A program made the translations under genes and the position numbers. Positions 33,404 through 42,152 of a DNA stretch of 64,000 nt are shown one piece after another (the first letter of the stretch is position 1; each line of letters begins with the position of its first letter). This DNA is from Catenulispora acidiphila DSM 44928. Its GTDB lineage: Bacteria > Actinomycetota > Actinomycetes > Streptomycetales > Catenulisporaceae. The notes beneath the pieces are model-generated. The model was given only the letters and a program-made list of their open reading frames with translations, was not told the origin of the DNA and did no database searches. The stretch is taken from the NCBI RefSeq assembly GCF_000024025.1, contig NC_013131.1, forward strand, positions 496,001 to 560,000. Reading direction: 5' to 3'.

Positions 33404-33709
33404 TCAACACTCATCGAGCGGGACGGTCGTGCTCCCCGCGCCTTGAGCACGGACCGCGCCGCTGATGGTCCAAATGGGTTGGTCCGGCCCTCAGATGGTC
33501 GAGTGTCACGGACACGTCACCGACCGTATGCGCCGCTCGCTCCCGGACCGGATAGACGGCCGGAAACCGCGGCATCGGTCCGTCAGCGGCGGAGGGGCTA
33601 TATCCTGTACACGGAAGTGTCTGCGAGGAATCCCTCGCGTGGAGCGGCAGGCGGCGTGCGAACCGTCTCTTGTCGCGCCTGGCATCCCCTCCGAATCTAC
33701 CTGCGAGGC
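33404..33709. other. intergenic region without recognised features
   Basis: Roughly 300 bases with no convincing gene, hairpin or repeat. It should hold the promoter of the gene at 33710. Confidence 0.4.
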
Positions 33710-33970
33710 ATGATGCGCTTCACGATCGCCGGATGTTCCTTCCACCTGCAAGCGAGTGATGTCGAGCAAGCGATGAGCGGGATCAAGGGCGAGCCGATCT
33801 CCGGCGCGTGTGTGCGGATCGGCCGGCGCTGGTATCCGGTCAAGCAGGTGGGGGCGGTGATCACCGGTCAGGACCGCCGAGACTTCAGTGGCGCGGAGGT
33901 CACCCATGCGCTCGAGAGGCTGGGCTACACCTGCCGTCCCACGCCTCCGGACGCCCCTGCTCAGGCGTAG
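33710..33970 (+). CDS. small ScoMcrA-head-like hypothetical protein
   Basis: An 86-residue protein starting MMRFTIAG (ATG at 33710 or 33713; GCGAGG lies just before). The pattern is FHLQASDVEQAMSGIKGEPI, IGRRWYPVKQVGAVITG, DRRDFSGAEVTHALERLGY. The YPVKQV...TG..R.DF...A...L.RLGY signature recurs in small actinobacterial proteins and in the N-terminal head of ScoMcrA-type modified-DNA restriction enzymes. No nuclease domain is attached, so only nucleic-acid binding could be suggested, and weakly. Confidence 0.55.
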   Translation: MMRFTIAGCSFHLQASDVEQAMSGIKGEPISGACVRIGRRWYPVKQVGAVITGQDRRDFSGAEVTHALERLGYTCRPTPPDAPAQA

Positions 33971-34002
33971 TCTGCGAGTCGCTCGCGCACTCGGCCCACC
34001 CC

Positions 34003-34034
34003 TATGCCGCTATGCCGCTATGCCGCTATGCGCT
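34003..34034. repeat. tandem 8-base repeat at a stop codon
   Basis: TATGCCGC recurs at 34003, 34011 and 34019, with a fourth imperfect copy at 34027. The run ends within the TAG stop (34033-34035, minus strand) of the sensor kinase gene. Confidence 0.85.
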
Positions 34035-35388
34035 ACGCCTCGCCGCTGACGGGCAGCGTCAGACGCAGCAGCGCGCCGGTGGAGCACCGTACGGCCCGAG
34101 CCGTGCCGCCGTGGGTCTCGGCGACCTGGCGGACGATCGCCAAGCCGAGCCCGGAGCCGGGGTGCGCGCGGGCCGCGGGGGAGCGGTAGAAGCGGTCGAA
34201 GACGAAGTCCAGGTCGCTGTCGGGGATGCCGGGGCCGTCATCGGCGATCTCGACGACCCCCTTCACGACGCTGATCCGTACTCGTCCGCCGGCCGGGCTC
34301 CACTTCACGGCGTTGTCGACCAGGTTCGCGAATGCGCGCTCCAGCGCGTCCGGGTCGCCGTGCACCCACGTCGGCGCGCACCGCAGCTCGAAGTCGATCC
34401 GGGGTGCCCGGCGCGCCGCTCGGGCCGCCACGCGTTCGGCGACGAGGTCGAGCCGGACGTCCTCGGTGTGGAACGCGGCCTGGCCGAACCGTGCCAGATC
34501 CACGAGATCGTTGACCAGGGCCTTGAGCTCTCCCGCCTGTCCCAGCGCCTCGGCGGCCAGCAGCGGCGCCTGCGCGTCGGACGGGTTCTCCGCCAGCAGC
34601 TCGAGGTTGACCGTCAGGCTCGTCAGGGGCGTGCGCAGTTCGTGCGAAGCGTCCGCGACCAGCCGTCGCTGCGCCCCGACTGACTCGTCCAACGCGGAGG
34701 TCATCGCGGAGAACGCCGCCCCTAGGCGTCCGATCTCGTCGCGGCTGGCGGCCGGGATCGGGATCGTCAGATCGCCGGTCGCGCGGATGAGCTCGACGGT
34801 CTCGGTGAGCCGTCCCACCGGACGCAGGACGCGCCGCGCTGCGAGCCGCGCCGCCAGTGCCGCCAGGAGTCCGGCTGCGACCGTCGACGCCGCGAGCAGC
34901 CAGGCGAGTTCATGGAGCGTCGGAGCCGGGTCGGACTCCGGGATGGCGGTGCGGACGAGCGATCCCCGGCTGTCGGGGAACGGCATGGTGTAGACGCGGT
35001 AGGCGACGCCGTTGTACGTCGCGTCCTGGAAGTACGGTCCGGTGCCGCCCAGCGCGACCGAGACATCGTGGGCGGAGACGTCGATGAACTGCGCCGACGG
35101 ACCGATCCGGACCACGTCCGAGGGAATGATCTGCAGCTTGGTCGTGCCGATCCCCATCGAGATCGGCGGGAACAGCGGTGCCGCCGGTGTCTGGCCGTCC
35201 GGCGGCGCGTTCTGGGACTTGATGTACGCGGCCACGTCCGGCGCCTGAGCGGCTGCTGTGGCCAAGGCTTTGTCGATCTGGCCTCGCAGACTGGTGTCCA
35301 CGGCCGGGTACAGGACCACCGACACCAGTACCAACGCGCCGGCGACGATCGACCCGCCCGCCACGGCCAGACGCGTGCGCAGGTTCAC
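34033..35388 (-). CDS. sensor histidine kinase, MprB/CutS type
   Basis: A 451-residue kinase starting GTG and overlapping its response regulator by 4 bases (GTGA). A membrane helix at about 8-30, an extracellular sensor region (about 30-170) and a second helix (about 165-190) are followed by HAMP, the dimerisation helix with the phospho-acceptor His in [14 protein letters not shown], and an ATPase domain (N box [14 protein letters not shown] boxes [13 protein letters not shown] and [11 protein letters not shown]). It phosphorylates the regulator at 35385-36056. The stimulus is unknown. Confidence 0.92.
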   Translation of the reverse strand: MNLRTRLAVAGGSIVAGALVLVSVVLYPAVDTSLRGQIDKALATAAAQAPDVAAYIKSQNAPPDGQTPAAPLFPPISMGIGTTKLQIIPSDVVRIGPSAQFIDVSAHDVSVALGGTGPYFQDATYNGVAYRVYTMPFPDSRGSLVRTAIPESDPAPTLHELAWLLAASTVAAGLLAALAARLAARRVLRPVGRLTETVELIRATGDLTIPIPAASRDEIGRLGAAFSAMTSALDESVGAQRRLVADASHELRTPLTSLTVNLELLAENPSDAQAPLLAAEALGQAGELKALVNDLVDLARFGQAAFHTEDVRLDLVAERVAARAARRAPRIDFELRCAPTWVHGDPDALERAFANLVDNAVKWSPAGGRVRISVVKGVVEIADDGPGIPDSDLDFVFDRFYRSPAARAHPGSGLGLAIVRQVAETHGGTARAVRCSTGALLRLTLPVSGEA

Positions 35389-36056
35389 GGCTCCTCGCGC
35401 AGAACGTAGCCGAGTCCGCGAACCGTCTGAATCAGTCTGGCGCCGCCATCGGCCTCGAGCTTGCCTCGCAGATAGCTGATATAGACCCACAGAGCGTTCG
35501 ACTGCGGCCCGAAGTCGTAGCCCCAGACGGACTCGAAGATCTGCGTCCGACTGAGCACGTGCTGCGGATTGCGCAGGAACAGCTCCAGCAGCGACAACTC
35601 CGTCTTGGTCAGCTCCAGGCGCCGACCGCCGCGCTCCACTCGCCACCCGCTCAGATCGAGCCGGACGTCGGCGAACGTCAGCACCTCGGACTGCGCGCCG
35701 CTGCGTCGCAACAGGGCCCGCAGGCGTGCGCGCAACTCCTCCAGCGCGAACGGCTTCGCCAGGTAGTCGTCCGCTCCCGCGTCGAGCCCGGCGACCCGGT
35801 CGGTGACCAGGTCCCGGGCCGTCAGCATCAGGATCGGGGTGTCGTCCCCGGCCGAACGCAGGGCCCGACAGACCTCGAGCCCGTTCGGCTCGGGCATGAG
35901 GATGTCGAGGACCACCGCGTCCGGCCGGAAGGCGACGTGCTCCGCGAGCGCGGACGTCCCGTCGGCGACCGACACGACGTCATACCCGTCCCGGCGCAGC
36001 GCGTGCTCCAGGGACCGGCGCACCGCCGGGTCGTCGTCCACCACGAGTATCCGCAT
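35385..36056 (-). CDS. OmpR-family response regulator
   Basis: A 223-residue protein: receiver with the acidic pocket VVDDDP, phospho-acceptor Asp in [10 protein letters not shown] and Lys in [10 protein letters not shown] (about 1-115), then a winged helix (about 130-220) with [16 protein letters not shown] and [13 protein letters not shown]. It forms a pair with the downstream kinase and is similar in layout to MprA. Start ATG at 36056. Confidence 0.93.
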   Translation of the reverse strand: MRILVVDDDPAVRRSLEHALRRDGYDVVSVADGTSALAEHVAFRPDAVVLDILMPEPNGLEVCRALRSAGDDTPILMLTARDLVTDRVAGLDAGADDYLAKPFALEELRARLRALLRRSGAQSEVLTFADVRLDLSGWRVERGGRRLELTKTELSLLELFLRNPQHVLSRTQIFESVWGYDFGPQSNALWVYISYLRGKLEADGGARLIQTVRGLGYVLREEP

Positions 36057-36140
36057 GCCCGCATCCTCACTCTCGGTCCTTAAGCCCAGCTGAGAGGTCT
36101 GTTCCTCTTGAAACCGGGCAGACCGGCGCCCGGCGCCCGA

Positions 36141-36827
36141 TCAGCCCTTCGTGCCACCGATCGACATCTTCAGGTCGGTGAGCGCGGTGGCCAACCTGCT
36201 GGAGCTGACGCCGAGCGACGCGGCGATGTCCCCGAACGCCTTGGACGTCGGGTCGACCCCACCGCGAGCGTCGTCCAGAGCGACCACCGCGGCCAGCGCG
36301 GTCTTGGCCTTCTTCTGGTCGACACCGAGTTCGTGCGCCACGAACGCCGCCGCCGAGTCCGTGGTGAACGGAGAGGGCCCGGGCACGCCGTGCTTACTCG
36401 GCTTGCCGCCCTCCGGTCCCTTCCTGAAGATCTCCGTCCCCAGCGCGTCCTGGACCCGCGCCACCGGCAGCCCCAGATTCGCGGCGATCGCCGCGTAGAA
36501 CGCCTGCGGGGTACCGCCGTTCGTCGAGGCCAGCGACATCTTGGCGGCGACCATCGCGGCGTTGAGCCGATCCGTCGTCACCCCGAGCTTCGCGGCGAGG
36601 GCGGCGAACTCGTCCTTCCCCGCGTCGGCGGACTTGCCGTCGGACTTGCCGTCGGACTTGCCGGCGGACTTGTCGACGGACGTGTCGTTTCCGGCGACCG
36701 CGGGAGCGCCGGACTTCGTCGGGCTCGGCGCCGGCGTGTTCCCCGATGTCGCTGCCGAGGCCGTCCCGGTCGCGCCCAGAGCCGCGATCGCCACCACGAC
36801 TGCGACGACCCTCTTGCGTTTCACCAT
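36141..36827 (-). CDS. secreted Ala/Lys-rich protein between two two-component systems
   Basis: A 228-residue protein from the ATG at 36827 (GAAGGG before it) with a signal peptide (MVKRKRVVAVVVAIAAL, cleavage after ASA). A low-complexity stretch with repeated KSDGK units (DNA repeats of 12 bases near 36635-36672) is followed by helical repeats of the form FAALAAKLGVTTDRLNAAMV, FYAAIAANLGLPVARVQDAL and VAHELGVDQKKAKTALAAV, about 50 residues each. Each resembles a four-helix motif often seen in actinomycete secreted proteins of unknown role. It may be a sensed ligand or a target of the flanking kinases. Confidence 0.7.
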   Translation of the reverse strand: MVKRKRVVAVVVAIAALGATGTASAATSGNTPAPSPTKSGAPAVAGNDTSVDKSAGKSDGKSDGKSADAGKDEFAALAAKLGVTTDRLNAAMVAAKMSLASTNGGTPQAFYAAIAANLGLPVARVQDALGTEIFRKGPEGGKPSKHGVPGPSPFTTDSAAAFVAHELGVDQKKAKTALAAVVALDDARGGVDPTSKAFGDIAASLGVSSSRLATALTDLKMSIGGTKG

Positions 36828-36922
36828 TGTGCTGCCCTTCATCCATGTCGGTACGCCGGAGGAAGACCGGCGCCGTGGTGACAACATGAGCAGCCCGCCC
36901 TCAGCCGGGGATTCGGCGCACC

Positions 36923-37627
36923 TTAGAGTTCCCTCAGAACGGCGCCGGACGACCCATCTTCGTCCCCTGACACACCGATTCCGTAGCCGGCACCGGCGAT
37001 CGTCACGACCACGTCCGGCGCGCCGAGTTTGCGCCGCAGCCGGCCGACCGTGACCGAGACGGTGCGGGTGAAGGGATCGGCGTTCTCGTCCCACACCTTC
37101 TCCAGCAGGTGTTCCGCGCTCATCGGCGCGGGTGCCGCCGCGAGCAGGGCGGCGAGGACTTCGAACTCCTTCGGCGACAGCCGCAGCGGCCGGCCGAGCC
37201 TGGTCGCCGTGCGCAGCGTCGGGTCCAGTTCGATGCCGGCCGCCCGCAGCACGCGCGGCCGGGCTGCGGGGCGGCGCCGGGCCAAGGCCTGGACGCGCAA
37301 CACCAGCTCAGGGAAGTGGAAGGGCTTGGGCAGGTAGTCGTCGGCGCCGAGGCGCAGGCCCTGGACGCGTTCGCCCGGCGAACCGGCTGCGGTGAGCATG
37401 AGGACCAGCGCCGGGTTCGCGGACTCGGCGATCTGGCGGCAGAGCACGTCTCCGTGCAGACCCGGGAGGTCCCGGTCGAGGACCACGACGTCGTAGTCCG
37501 TCGAAGCGCATTTCTCCGAGGCCGTCAGGCCGTCGTAGGCGATGTCCACCGCCATGCCCTGATCCCGCAGTCCCTCGCCGATGTCGTCGGCGAGCCGGCG
37601 GACGTCCTCGACGACCAGGACCCTCAC
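36923..37627 (-). CDS. OmpR-family response regulator
   Basis: A 234-residue regulator starting GTG, overlapping the kinase stop by 4 bases. The receiver has VVEDVRRLADD (one acidic pocket residue fewer than usual), phospho-acceptor VVLDRDLPGLHG and Lys in YLPKPFHFPE. The DNA-binding domain has LSPKEFEVLAALL and TVSVTVGRLRRKLG, followed by a short Gly/Ser-rich tail. It pairs with the kinase at 37624-38769. Its own downstream neighbour is the secreted Ala/Lys-rich protein, 95 bases away. Confidence 0.92.
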   Translation of the reverse strand: MRVLVVEDVRRLADDIGEGLRDQGMAVDIAYDGLTASEKCASTDYDVVVLDRDLPGLHGDVLCRQIAESANPALVLMLTAAGSPGERVQGLRLGADDYLPKPFHFPELVLRVQALARRRPAARPRVLRAAGIELDPTLRTATRLGRPLRLSPKEFEVLAALLAAAPAPMSAEHLLEKVWDENADPFTRTVSVTVGRLRRKLGAPDVVVTIAGAGYGIGVSGDEDGSSGAVLREL

Positions 37628-38769
37628 AGCTCCACCTCCGCGCGCAGTCCGCCCTCGTCCCGGGCCTGGAGCAGCAGCCTGCCATGATGCACCTCGGCGA
37701 TCGCCGCGATGATGGACAAGCCCAAGCCGGTGCCCGGCTGCGACGTCCGTTGCGAGCCGAGGCGTTGGAACGGCTGCCCGAGCAGGTCCACTTCGGCCCG
37801 GGTCAAGAGCGGCCCGCCGTTCTCGACGATGATGCGGGTTCTGTCATGCTCGCCGCGCGGGACCGTGACCTGTGCGCGCAACCAGCCGCCGGGCTCGTTA
37901 TGGCGGATCGCGTTGTCCACGAGGTTGTCCACGAGACTTGCCAGCAACGTGTCGTTGCCTCGGTACAGCACGGGCTCAACCTTCTGTTCCACCAAGAGGC
38001 GCTTGTCCTCGATCGTGGCCCTGCGCGCGTGGAGCGCGGCGTCGAGCAGGTCCGGCAACGACACGGCAGAGGTCTCCATCCGCTCGACGTTCTGGGTCCG
38101 GGCCAACAGCAGCAGGCCTTCCAGCAACCGGTCCGCGGCGTCCAAGCCTTCGCGTAGTTTGCCGCCCAACACGTCCACTTCGCGCGGTCGTCCCGGCTTG
38201 GCGACCGCGACATCGAGGGAGGTACGCATCATGGCCAACGGGGTCCGCAGCTCGTGCGAGGCGTTGGCGATGAACCGGCGCTGCGCCTCGAAGGCGGCTT
38301 CCAGCCGGCCGAGCAGACCGTCGATCGTGGTGGCCAGCTCCGTCATCTCGTCGCGCGGACCGGTGAGCGCCAGGCGTTCATGCAGGTTCTGCTCGGAGAT
38401 GCGGCGCGTCCGGAACGCCATGGTTCGCAGAGGACTGAGTACCCGGCCGGCGACGATCCAGCCCAGCAGGGTCGACACCGCGGCCATCGCCGCCAAGACC
38501 CCGGCCGACTGTGCGGCAGCCGCGCGCACGGTGGCCCAGGTGGGACTGACCGTTCCGGTGGCCGGCCGGAAGACGCGCAGCACGTCGGACCTGCCCGGCA
38601 TCGGCGACGGCAGGCTCGGCGGCGTCGGGTCGAACGTGACCAGGATCGGGTTGCGGAACACCAGATACAGCGCGACGGCGAGCAGCACTATGCCGGAGGC
38701 GAGGAACAGCGCCGCGTAAAGCAGCGTCAACCGCATCCGGATCCTGCGCGGATACCACGGGACCGACAT
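37624..38769 (-). CDS. sensor histidine kinase
   Basis: A 381-residue kinase with membrane helices at about 10-33 and 85-110 enclosing a short extracellular sensor. Then come HAMP (VAGRVLSPLRTMAFRT), the phospho-acceptor His in [17 protein letters not shown], the N box DNLVDNAIRHNEPGG and the G box GTGLGLSIIAAIAEVHHG. The first G box is IIVENGGPLL, lacking the usual DxGxG Asp, as in some actinobacterial kinases. It starts 85 bases from the divergent peptidase gene; an imperfect inverted repeat (ACAGC...GCTGT) lies in that gap. Confidence 0.9.
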   Translation of the reverse strand: MSVPWYPRRIRMRLTLLYAALFLASGIVLLAVALYLVFRNPILVTFDPTPPSLPSPMPGRSDVLRVFRPATGTVSPTWATVRAAAAQSAGVLAAMAAVSTLLGWIVAGRVLSPLRTMAFRTRRISEQNLHERLALTGPRDEMTELATTIDGLLGRLEAAFEAQRRFIANASHELRTPLAMMRTSLDVAVAKPGRPREVDVLGGKLREGLDAADRLLEGLLLLARTQNVERMETSAVSLPDLLDAALHARRATIEDKRLLVEQKVEPVLYRGNDTLLASLVDNLVDNAIRHNEPGGWLRAQVTVPRGEHDRTRIIVENGGPLLTRAEVDLLGQPFQRLGSQRTSQPGTGLGLSIIAAIAEVHHGRLLLQARDEGGLRAEVEL

Positions 38770-38854
38770 CGCTCAAGTATCAGGGTCCGGTGTCAACAAC
38801 CGGGTAACAGCCTCGGTGACCCGGCTGTTGCCGGACTTCTTCTAAACCGGAGCC

Positions 38855-40432
38855 ATGAAACTCAGTAAACGCAACGGCGTCGCCGCTCTCGGGCTCGCCT
38901 TGGGCGTTGCCGGCGTCGGTCTGTCCGGCACCGCGAGCGCGACGCCGGACGCCGCGTCGCAGGCTTCTGCGATATCTGCCATCACCTGGCAAGCGTGTCC
39001 GCAGTATTCCGACGATGTCCTGGGAGCCGTCGGCATCCAGCCGAAGGACCGGGCGGCGTTCCGGGACATGTGGGCACGCACCGACTGCGGGACGGTGAGC
39101 GTCCCGCAGGACTACCGGCATCCGGAGGGACAGCATGTCACGATCGCGTTCACCCGGCTGAAAGCCAAGGACCAGGCGCACCGCCAGGGAATCCTGTTCA
39201 TGAACCCCGGGGGACCGGGCGGCAGCGGTTACCTGATGCCGGAGCAGGTGGCCTTGCAGAACCCCTCCGACGCGCAGCTCAACGACCAGTACGACCTGAT
39301 CGGCTTCGACCCGCGCGGGATCGGCTACAGCACCTCCGAGGATTGCGCGGGCTTCCTCAACGGTCCGCCGCCGCAGTCCGGGCAGCTGACGAAGGCGCAG
39401 GTGAAGCAGGCGTACGACGCATCGGCGAAGACCAACGCCGAGTGCTCCTCGTCGGACCCCGCGTTCCTGGGGCAGCTCACGACCGCGAACGCGGCGCGGG
39501 ATCTGGACCAACTGCGGCGCGCGCTGCACGAGTCGCAGGCGAGCTATTTCGGCGTCTCGTGGGGCACTCAGCTCGGGGCGGTGTATCGGAGCATGTTCCC
39601 GGCGACGATCCATCGGATGTGGCTGGACAGCGTCGTCTCGCCCCGCGCCTACGATCTGGCGTACCGCATGGACGGCGCCGCGCAGAGCGTGGAACAGGAC
39701 TTCGGACTGTTCGCGACATGGCTGGCGCAGCACGACGACGTCTACGGCTTGGGCACCACCGCTCAGTCGGTGACCGCGCGAGTGCTGGCCTTGCGCAAGC
39801 AGGGCGACGCGCATCCCTGGCAGTTCTCTGACCTGAGCGAGCCGCTGGACGGTGGGTTCATAGCGTCCCTCGCGAGTTCGCAGAACACTGACTGGGAGCA
39901 GGCTGCGGCCGTCCTGAAGAGCATGACGGCCGCGGTCTCCGGGCAACCGGCCCCGCCCGGAGTGAAGGCCGTCGCCAACGGCCACGGCCCGCTCCCCCCG
40001 CCGCCCAGCGGCGCCCCGCAGGCCTTCAACCCGACGGCGCAGCAGGCCTACCTGTGCAACGAGGACGACAGCTCCCGCGCCTTCGAACCGCTCTGGGACG
40101 AGTACCAGCGCAACCTCCAGCGCGACCCGGTCACCGGCGACCTCACGGCACTGCGCCCCACCTGCGCGGGATGGAATCTGCCGGTGCAGCACTTCACGCT
40201 GCGCTACAGCCCAGGCTCGCTCCAGATGTCAGGGCACGAATACGAGACGCTGACCCCGTACCCGTGGGTGTGGCAGATGCAGCAAGCCATCGGCGGAACC
40301 GTGTTCACCGTCGACGACTTCCGACACGGTTCGCTGGCGCTGGTGCCCGAGTGCGCCTCCCACCTGATCGCGTACTTCGAGACCGGCAAGGCCGACTCGG
40401 GTTCGTGCCCCGGCTTGCAGCCCAGCGCGTAG
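38855..40432 (+). CDS. secreted S33-family alpha/beta-hydrolase, tripeptidyl-aminopeptidase-like
   Basis: A 525-residue secreted enzyme. GGAG precedes the ATG, and the signal peptide ends near ASATP. The alpha/beta-hydrolase fold has the oxyanion motif NPGGPGGSG, YDLIGFDPRGIGYS, the nucleophile Ser in GVSWGTQLG and the catalytic His in DDFRHGSLA. The C-terminal TAP-like domain carries YETLTPYPW, where active relatives usually have Asp-x-x-Thr-Pro, so the catalytic acid may be Glu. Likely role: cleaving peptides from protein N-termini outside the cell, as for Streptomyces SlpD/SlpE and Tap. A strong terminator follows. Confidence 0.88.
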   Translation: MKLSKRNGVAALGLALGVAGVGLSGTASATPDAASQASAISAITWQACPQYSDDVLGAVGIQPKDRAAFRDMWARTDCGTVSVPQDYRHPEGQHVTIAFTRLKAKDQAHRQGILFMNPGGPGGSGYLMPEQVALQNPSDAQLNDQYDLIGFDPRGIGYSTSEDCAGFLNGPPPQSGQLTKAQVKQAYDASAKTNAECSSSDPAFLGQLTTANAARDLDQLRRALHESQASYFGVSWGTQLGAVYRSMFPATIHRMWLDSVVSPRAYDLAYRMDGAAQSVEQDFGLFATWLAQHDDVYGLGTTAQSVTARVLALRKQGDAHPWQFSDLSEPLDGGFIASLASSQNTDWEQAAAVLKSMTAAVSGQPAPPGVKAVANGHGPLPPPPSGAPQAFNPTAQQAYLCNEDDSSRAFEPLWDEYQRNLQRDPVTGDLTALRPTCAGWNLPVQHFTLRYSPGSLQMSGHEYETLTPYPWVWQMQQAIGGTVFTVDDFRHGSLALVPECASHLIAYFETGKADSGSCPGLQPSA

Positions 40433-40439
40433 ACCGCCG

Positions 40440-40474
40440 GAGGGCTCGGCCGGGACGATCCCGGCCGAGCCCTC
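40440..40474 (+). terminator. strong hairpin terminator
   Basis: GAGGGCTCGGCCGGGA (40440-40455) and TCCCGGCCGAGCCCTC (40459-40474) form a perfect 16-base stem with a 3-base loop, starting 7 bases after the peptidase stop. Confidence 0.9.
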
Positions 40475-40640
40475 GGTGGTGGGGCATTCATGGTCAACAC
40501 CGGTGTCCACCTGGACGCCGCGGTGTACGAGCGCGGACCTCCGCACGGTATGCCAAAAGGCACTAAAATGAGTCAAAGCCGACCGCTCGAAACCGTGGTT
40601 CGAAGCAGACGGTGTGTCGGCGGCGCCGGAGGTGCATCGA

Positions 40641-42062
40641 ATGGCCGAGTCCAGGAGGGGCGTCGTCACCGGACGCCCGTATCTGACCCCCGAAGAACGT
40701 GTGAAGCGCGGACGCTCCGCCCGGCGCGACGCACCCCGGTCGAGCCACGGCGAGTGGGAGCCCGCCCCCGATCGCCGGCCGGTGATCGACCAGTTGGAGG
40801 CGCAGGCCTCGACGTCGGTCGCGGACCTCGTGCCGATTCGCTACGGCCGGATGATCGAGTCCCCCTTCCGCTTCTACCGTGGAGCCGCATCCATCATGGC
40901 CGCGGACCTGGCCTCGACTCCCAGGTCCGAGATGCGGGCGCAGCTGTGCGGGGACGCGCACCTTCTCAACTTCCGCCTGCTGGGCTCACCGGAGCGCCGG
41001 CTGGTCTTCGACATCAACGACTTCGACGAGACACTGCGCGGCCCATGGGAATGGGACGTCAAGCGGCTCGCCGCCAGCCTCGCCATCGCCGGCCGGGAGA
41101 ACGGCTTCGACGACCACCAGCGCGAGATCGTGGTGCGGACCATGGCCGGCGGCTATCGCGAGGCCATGCGCGCGTTCGCCGGAATGACCAGCCTCGATGT
41201 CTGGTACGCGCACGGCAGCACCGAGCGCATCCGCGAGCTCTACACCGATCAGCTCGACGCGCAACGCCGGAAGAACTTCCGGCGCATGCTGGAGAAGGCC
41301 AAAGGCCGGGACAGTCTGCAAGCGGCTGAGAAGCTGACCACGACGGTCGACGGGCGTCCGCGCATCGTCGCCGATCCACCACTCGTCGTCCCGCTCGCCG
41401 ACCTGCTCCCGGACCTGGAACGTGGAGAGGTCGAGGCGTGGATCCGGGATCTGGTCCGGCGCTACAGCCGCAGCCTGCGCTCCGATCTGCGCATGCTGCT
41501 CGACCAGTACCGCGTCGTCGACATGGCCCGCAAGGTCGTCGGCGTCGGCAGCGTCGGCACCCGGTGCTGGATCGTGTTGCTGGCCGGCTCCGACGAACAG
41601 GATCCGCTGTTCCTCCAGATCAAGGAGGCCAACCGCTCCGTGCTGGCGGATTACGCCGGCGAGAGCCCTTACGCGCACCAGGGCCACCGCGTCGTGGCCG
41701 GACAGCGGCTGATGCAGGCGGTCGGGGACATCTTGCTGGGCTGGAAGCGGGGCGAGGACGCGCACGGCGGATCGCACGACTTCTACGTCAGGCAGCTCCG
41801 TGACTGGAAGGGCATCCTCGAGTCCAGAACCATGGTGCCCCATTCGATGCGCATCTTCGGAGAGCTCTGCGGAGCCACTCTGGCCCGTGCTCACGCCCGC
41901 TCCTCCGACCGGATCGCGATCGCTTCGTACCTCGGGAAGGGCGACGGGTTCGATCGCGCGCTCGCCCGGTTCGCCGAGGTCTACGCCGACCAGAACGAGA
42001 GGGATCACCAAGCGCTCGTCGAGGCGGTCGACCGCGGCCGGATCCGCGCACAGGCTGCGTGA
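40641..42062 (+). CDS. DUF2252 family protein
   Basis: A 473-residue protein from the ATG at 40641, which follows GGAGG at good spacing; an upstream GTG at 40614 lacks a ribosome site. The DUF2252 signature is clear: PIRYGRMIESPFRFYRGAA, LCGDAHLLNFRLL, DINDFDETLRGPWEWDVKRL and LFLQIKEANRSVL. The fold is distantly kinase-like (the GDAHLxNF and DINDFDE motifs correspond to catalytic-loop and metal-binding elements), but no substrate is known. Cytoplasmic, single gene. Confidence 0.92.
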   Translation: MAESRRGVVTGRPYLTPEERVKRGRSARRDAPRSSHGEWEPAPDRRPVIDQLEAQASTSVADLVPIRYGRMIESPFRFYRGAASIMAADLASTPRSEMRAQLCGDAHLLNFRLLGSPERRLVFDINDFDETLRGPWEWDVKRLAASLAIAGRENGFDDHQREIVVRTMAGGYREAMRAFAGMTSLDVWYAHGSTERIRELYTDQLDAQRRKNFRRMLEKAKGRDSLQAAEKLTTTVDGRPRIVADPPLVVPLADLLPDLERGEVEAWIRDLVRRYSRSLRSDLRMLLDQYRVVDMARKVVGVGSVGTRCWIVLLAGSDEQDPLFLQIKEANRSVLADYAGESPYAHQGHRVVAGQRLMQAVGDILLGWKRGEDAHGGSHDFYVRQLRDWKGILESRTMVPHSMRIFGELCGATLARAHARSSDRIAIASYLGKGDGFDRALARFAEVYADQNERDHQALVEAVDRGRIRAQAA

Positions 42063-42106
42063 GGAACGCAGCGTCTGCGTCAGAGACTGCACCAGATGCT
42101 GCGACA

Positions 42107-42135
42107 GCGGCCGGGCCACGGAAGAGCCCGGCCGC
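42107..42135. terminator. bidirectional hairpin terminator
   Basis: GCGGCCGGGC (42107-42116) and GCCCGGCCGC (42126-42135) form a 10-base stem between the convergent DUF2252 and xylanase genes. Confidence 0.8.
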
Positions 42136-42152
42136 CTTACTGCGTCAGCGAA

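Noticed and set aside
38799-38834. Strong terminator or operator in the kinase/peptidase gap
   Set aside because: The ACAGC...GCTGT inverted repeat is imperfect with mismatches and lies between divergent starts; only noted in the kinase entry.
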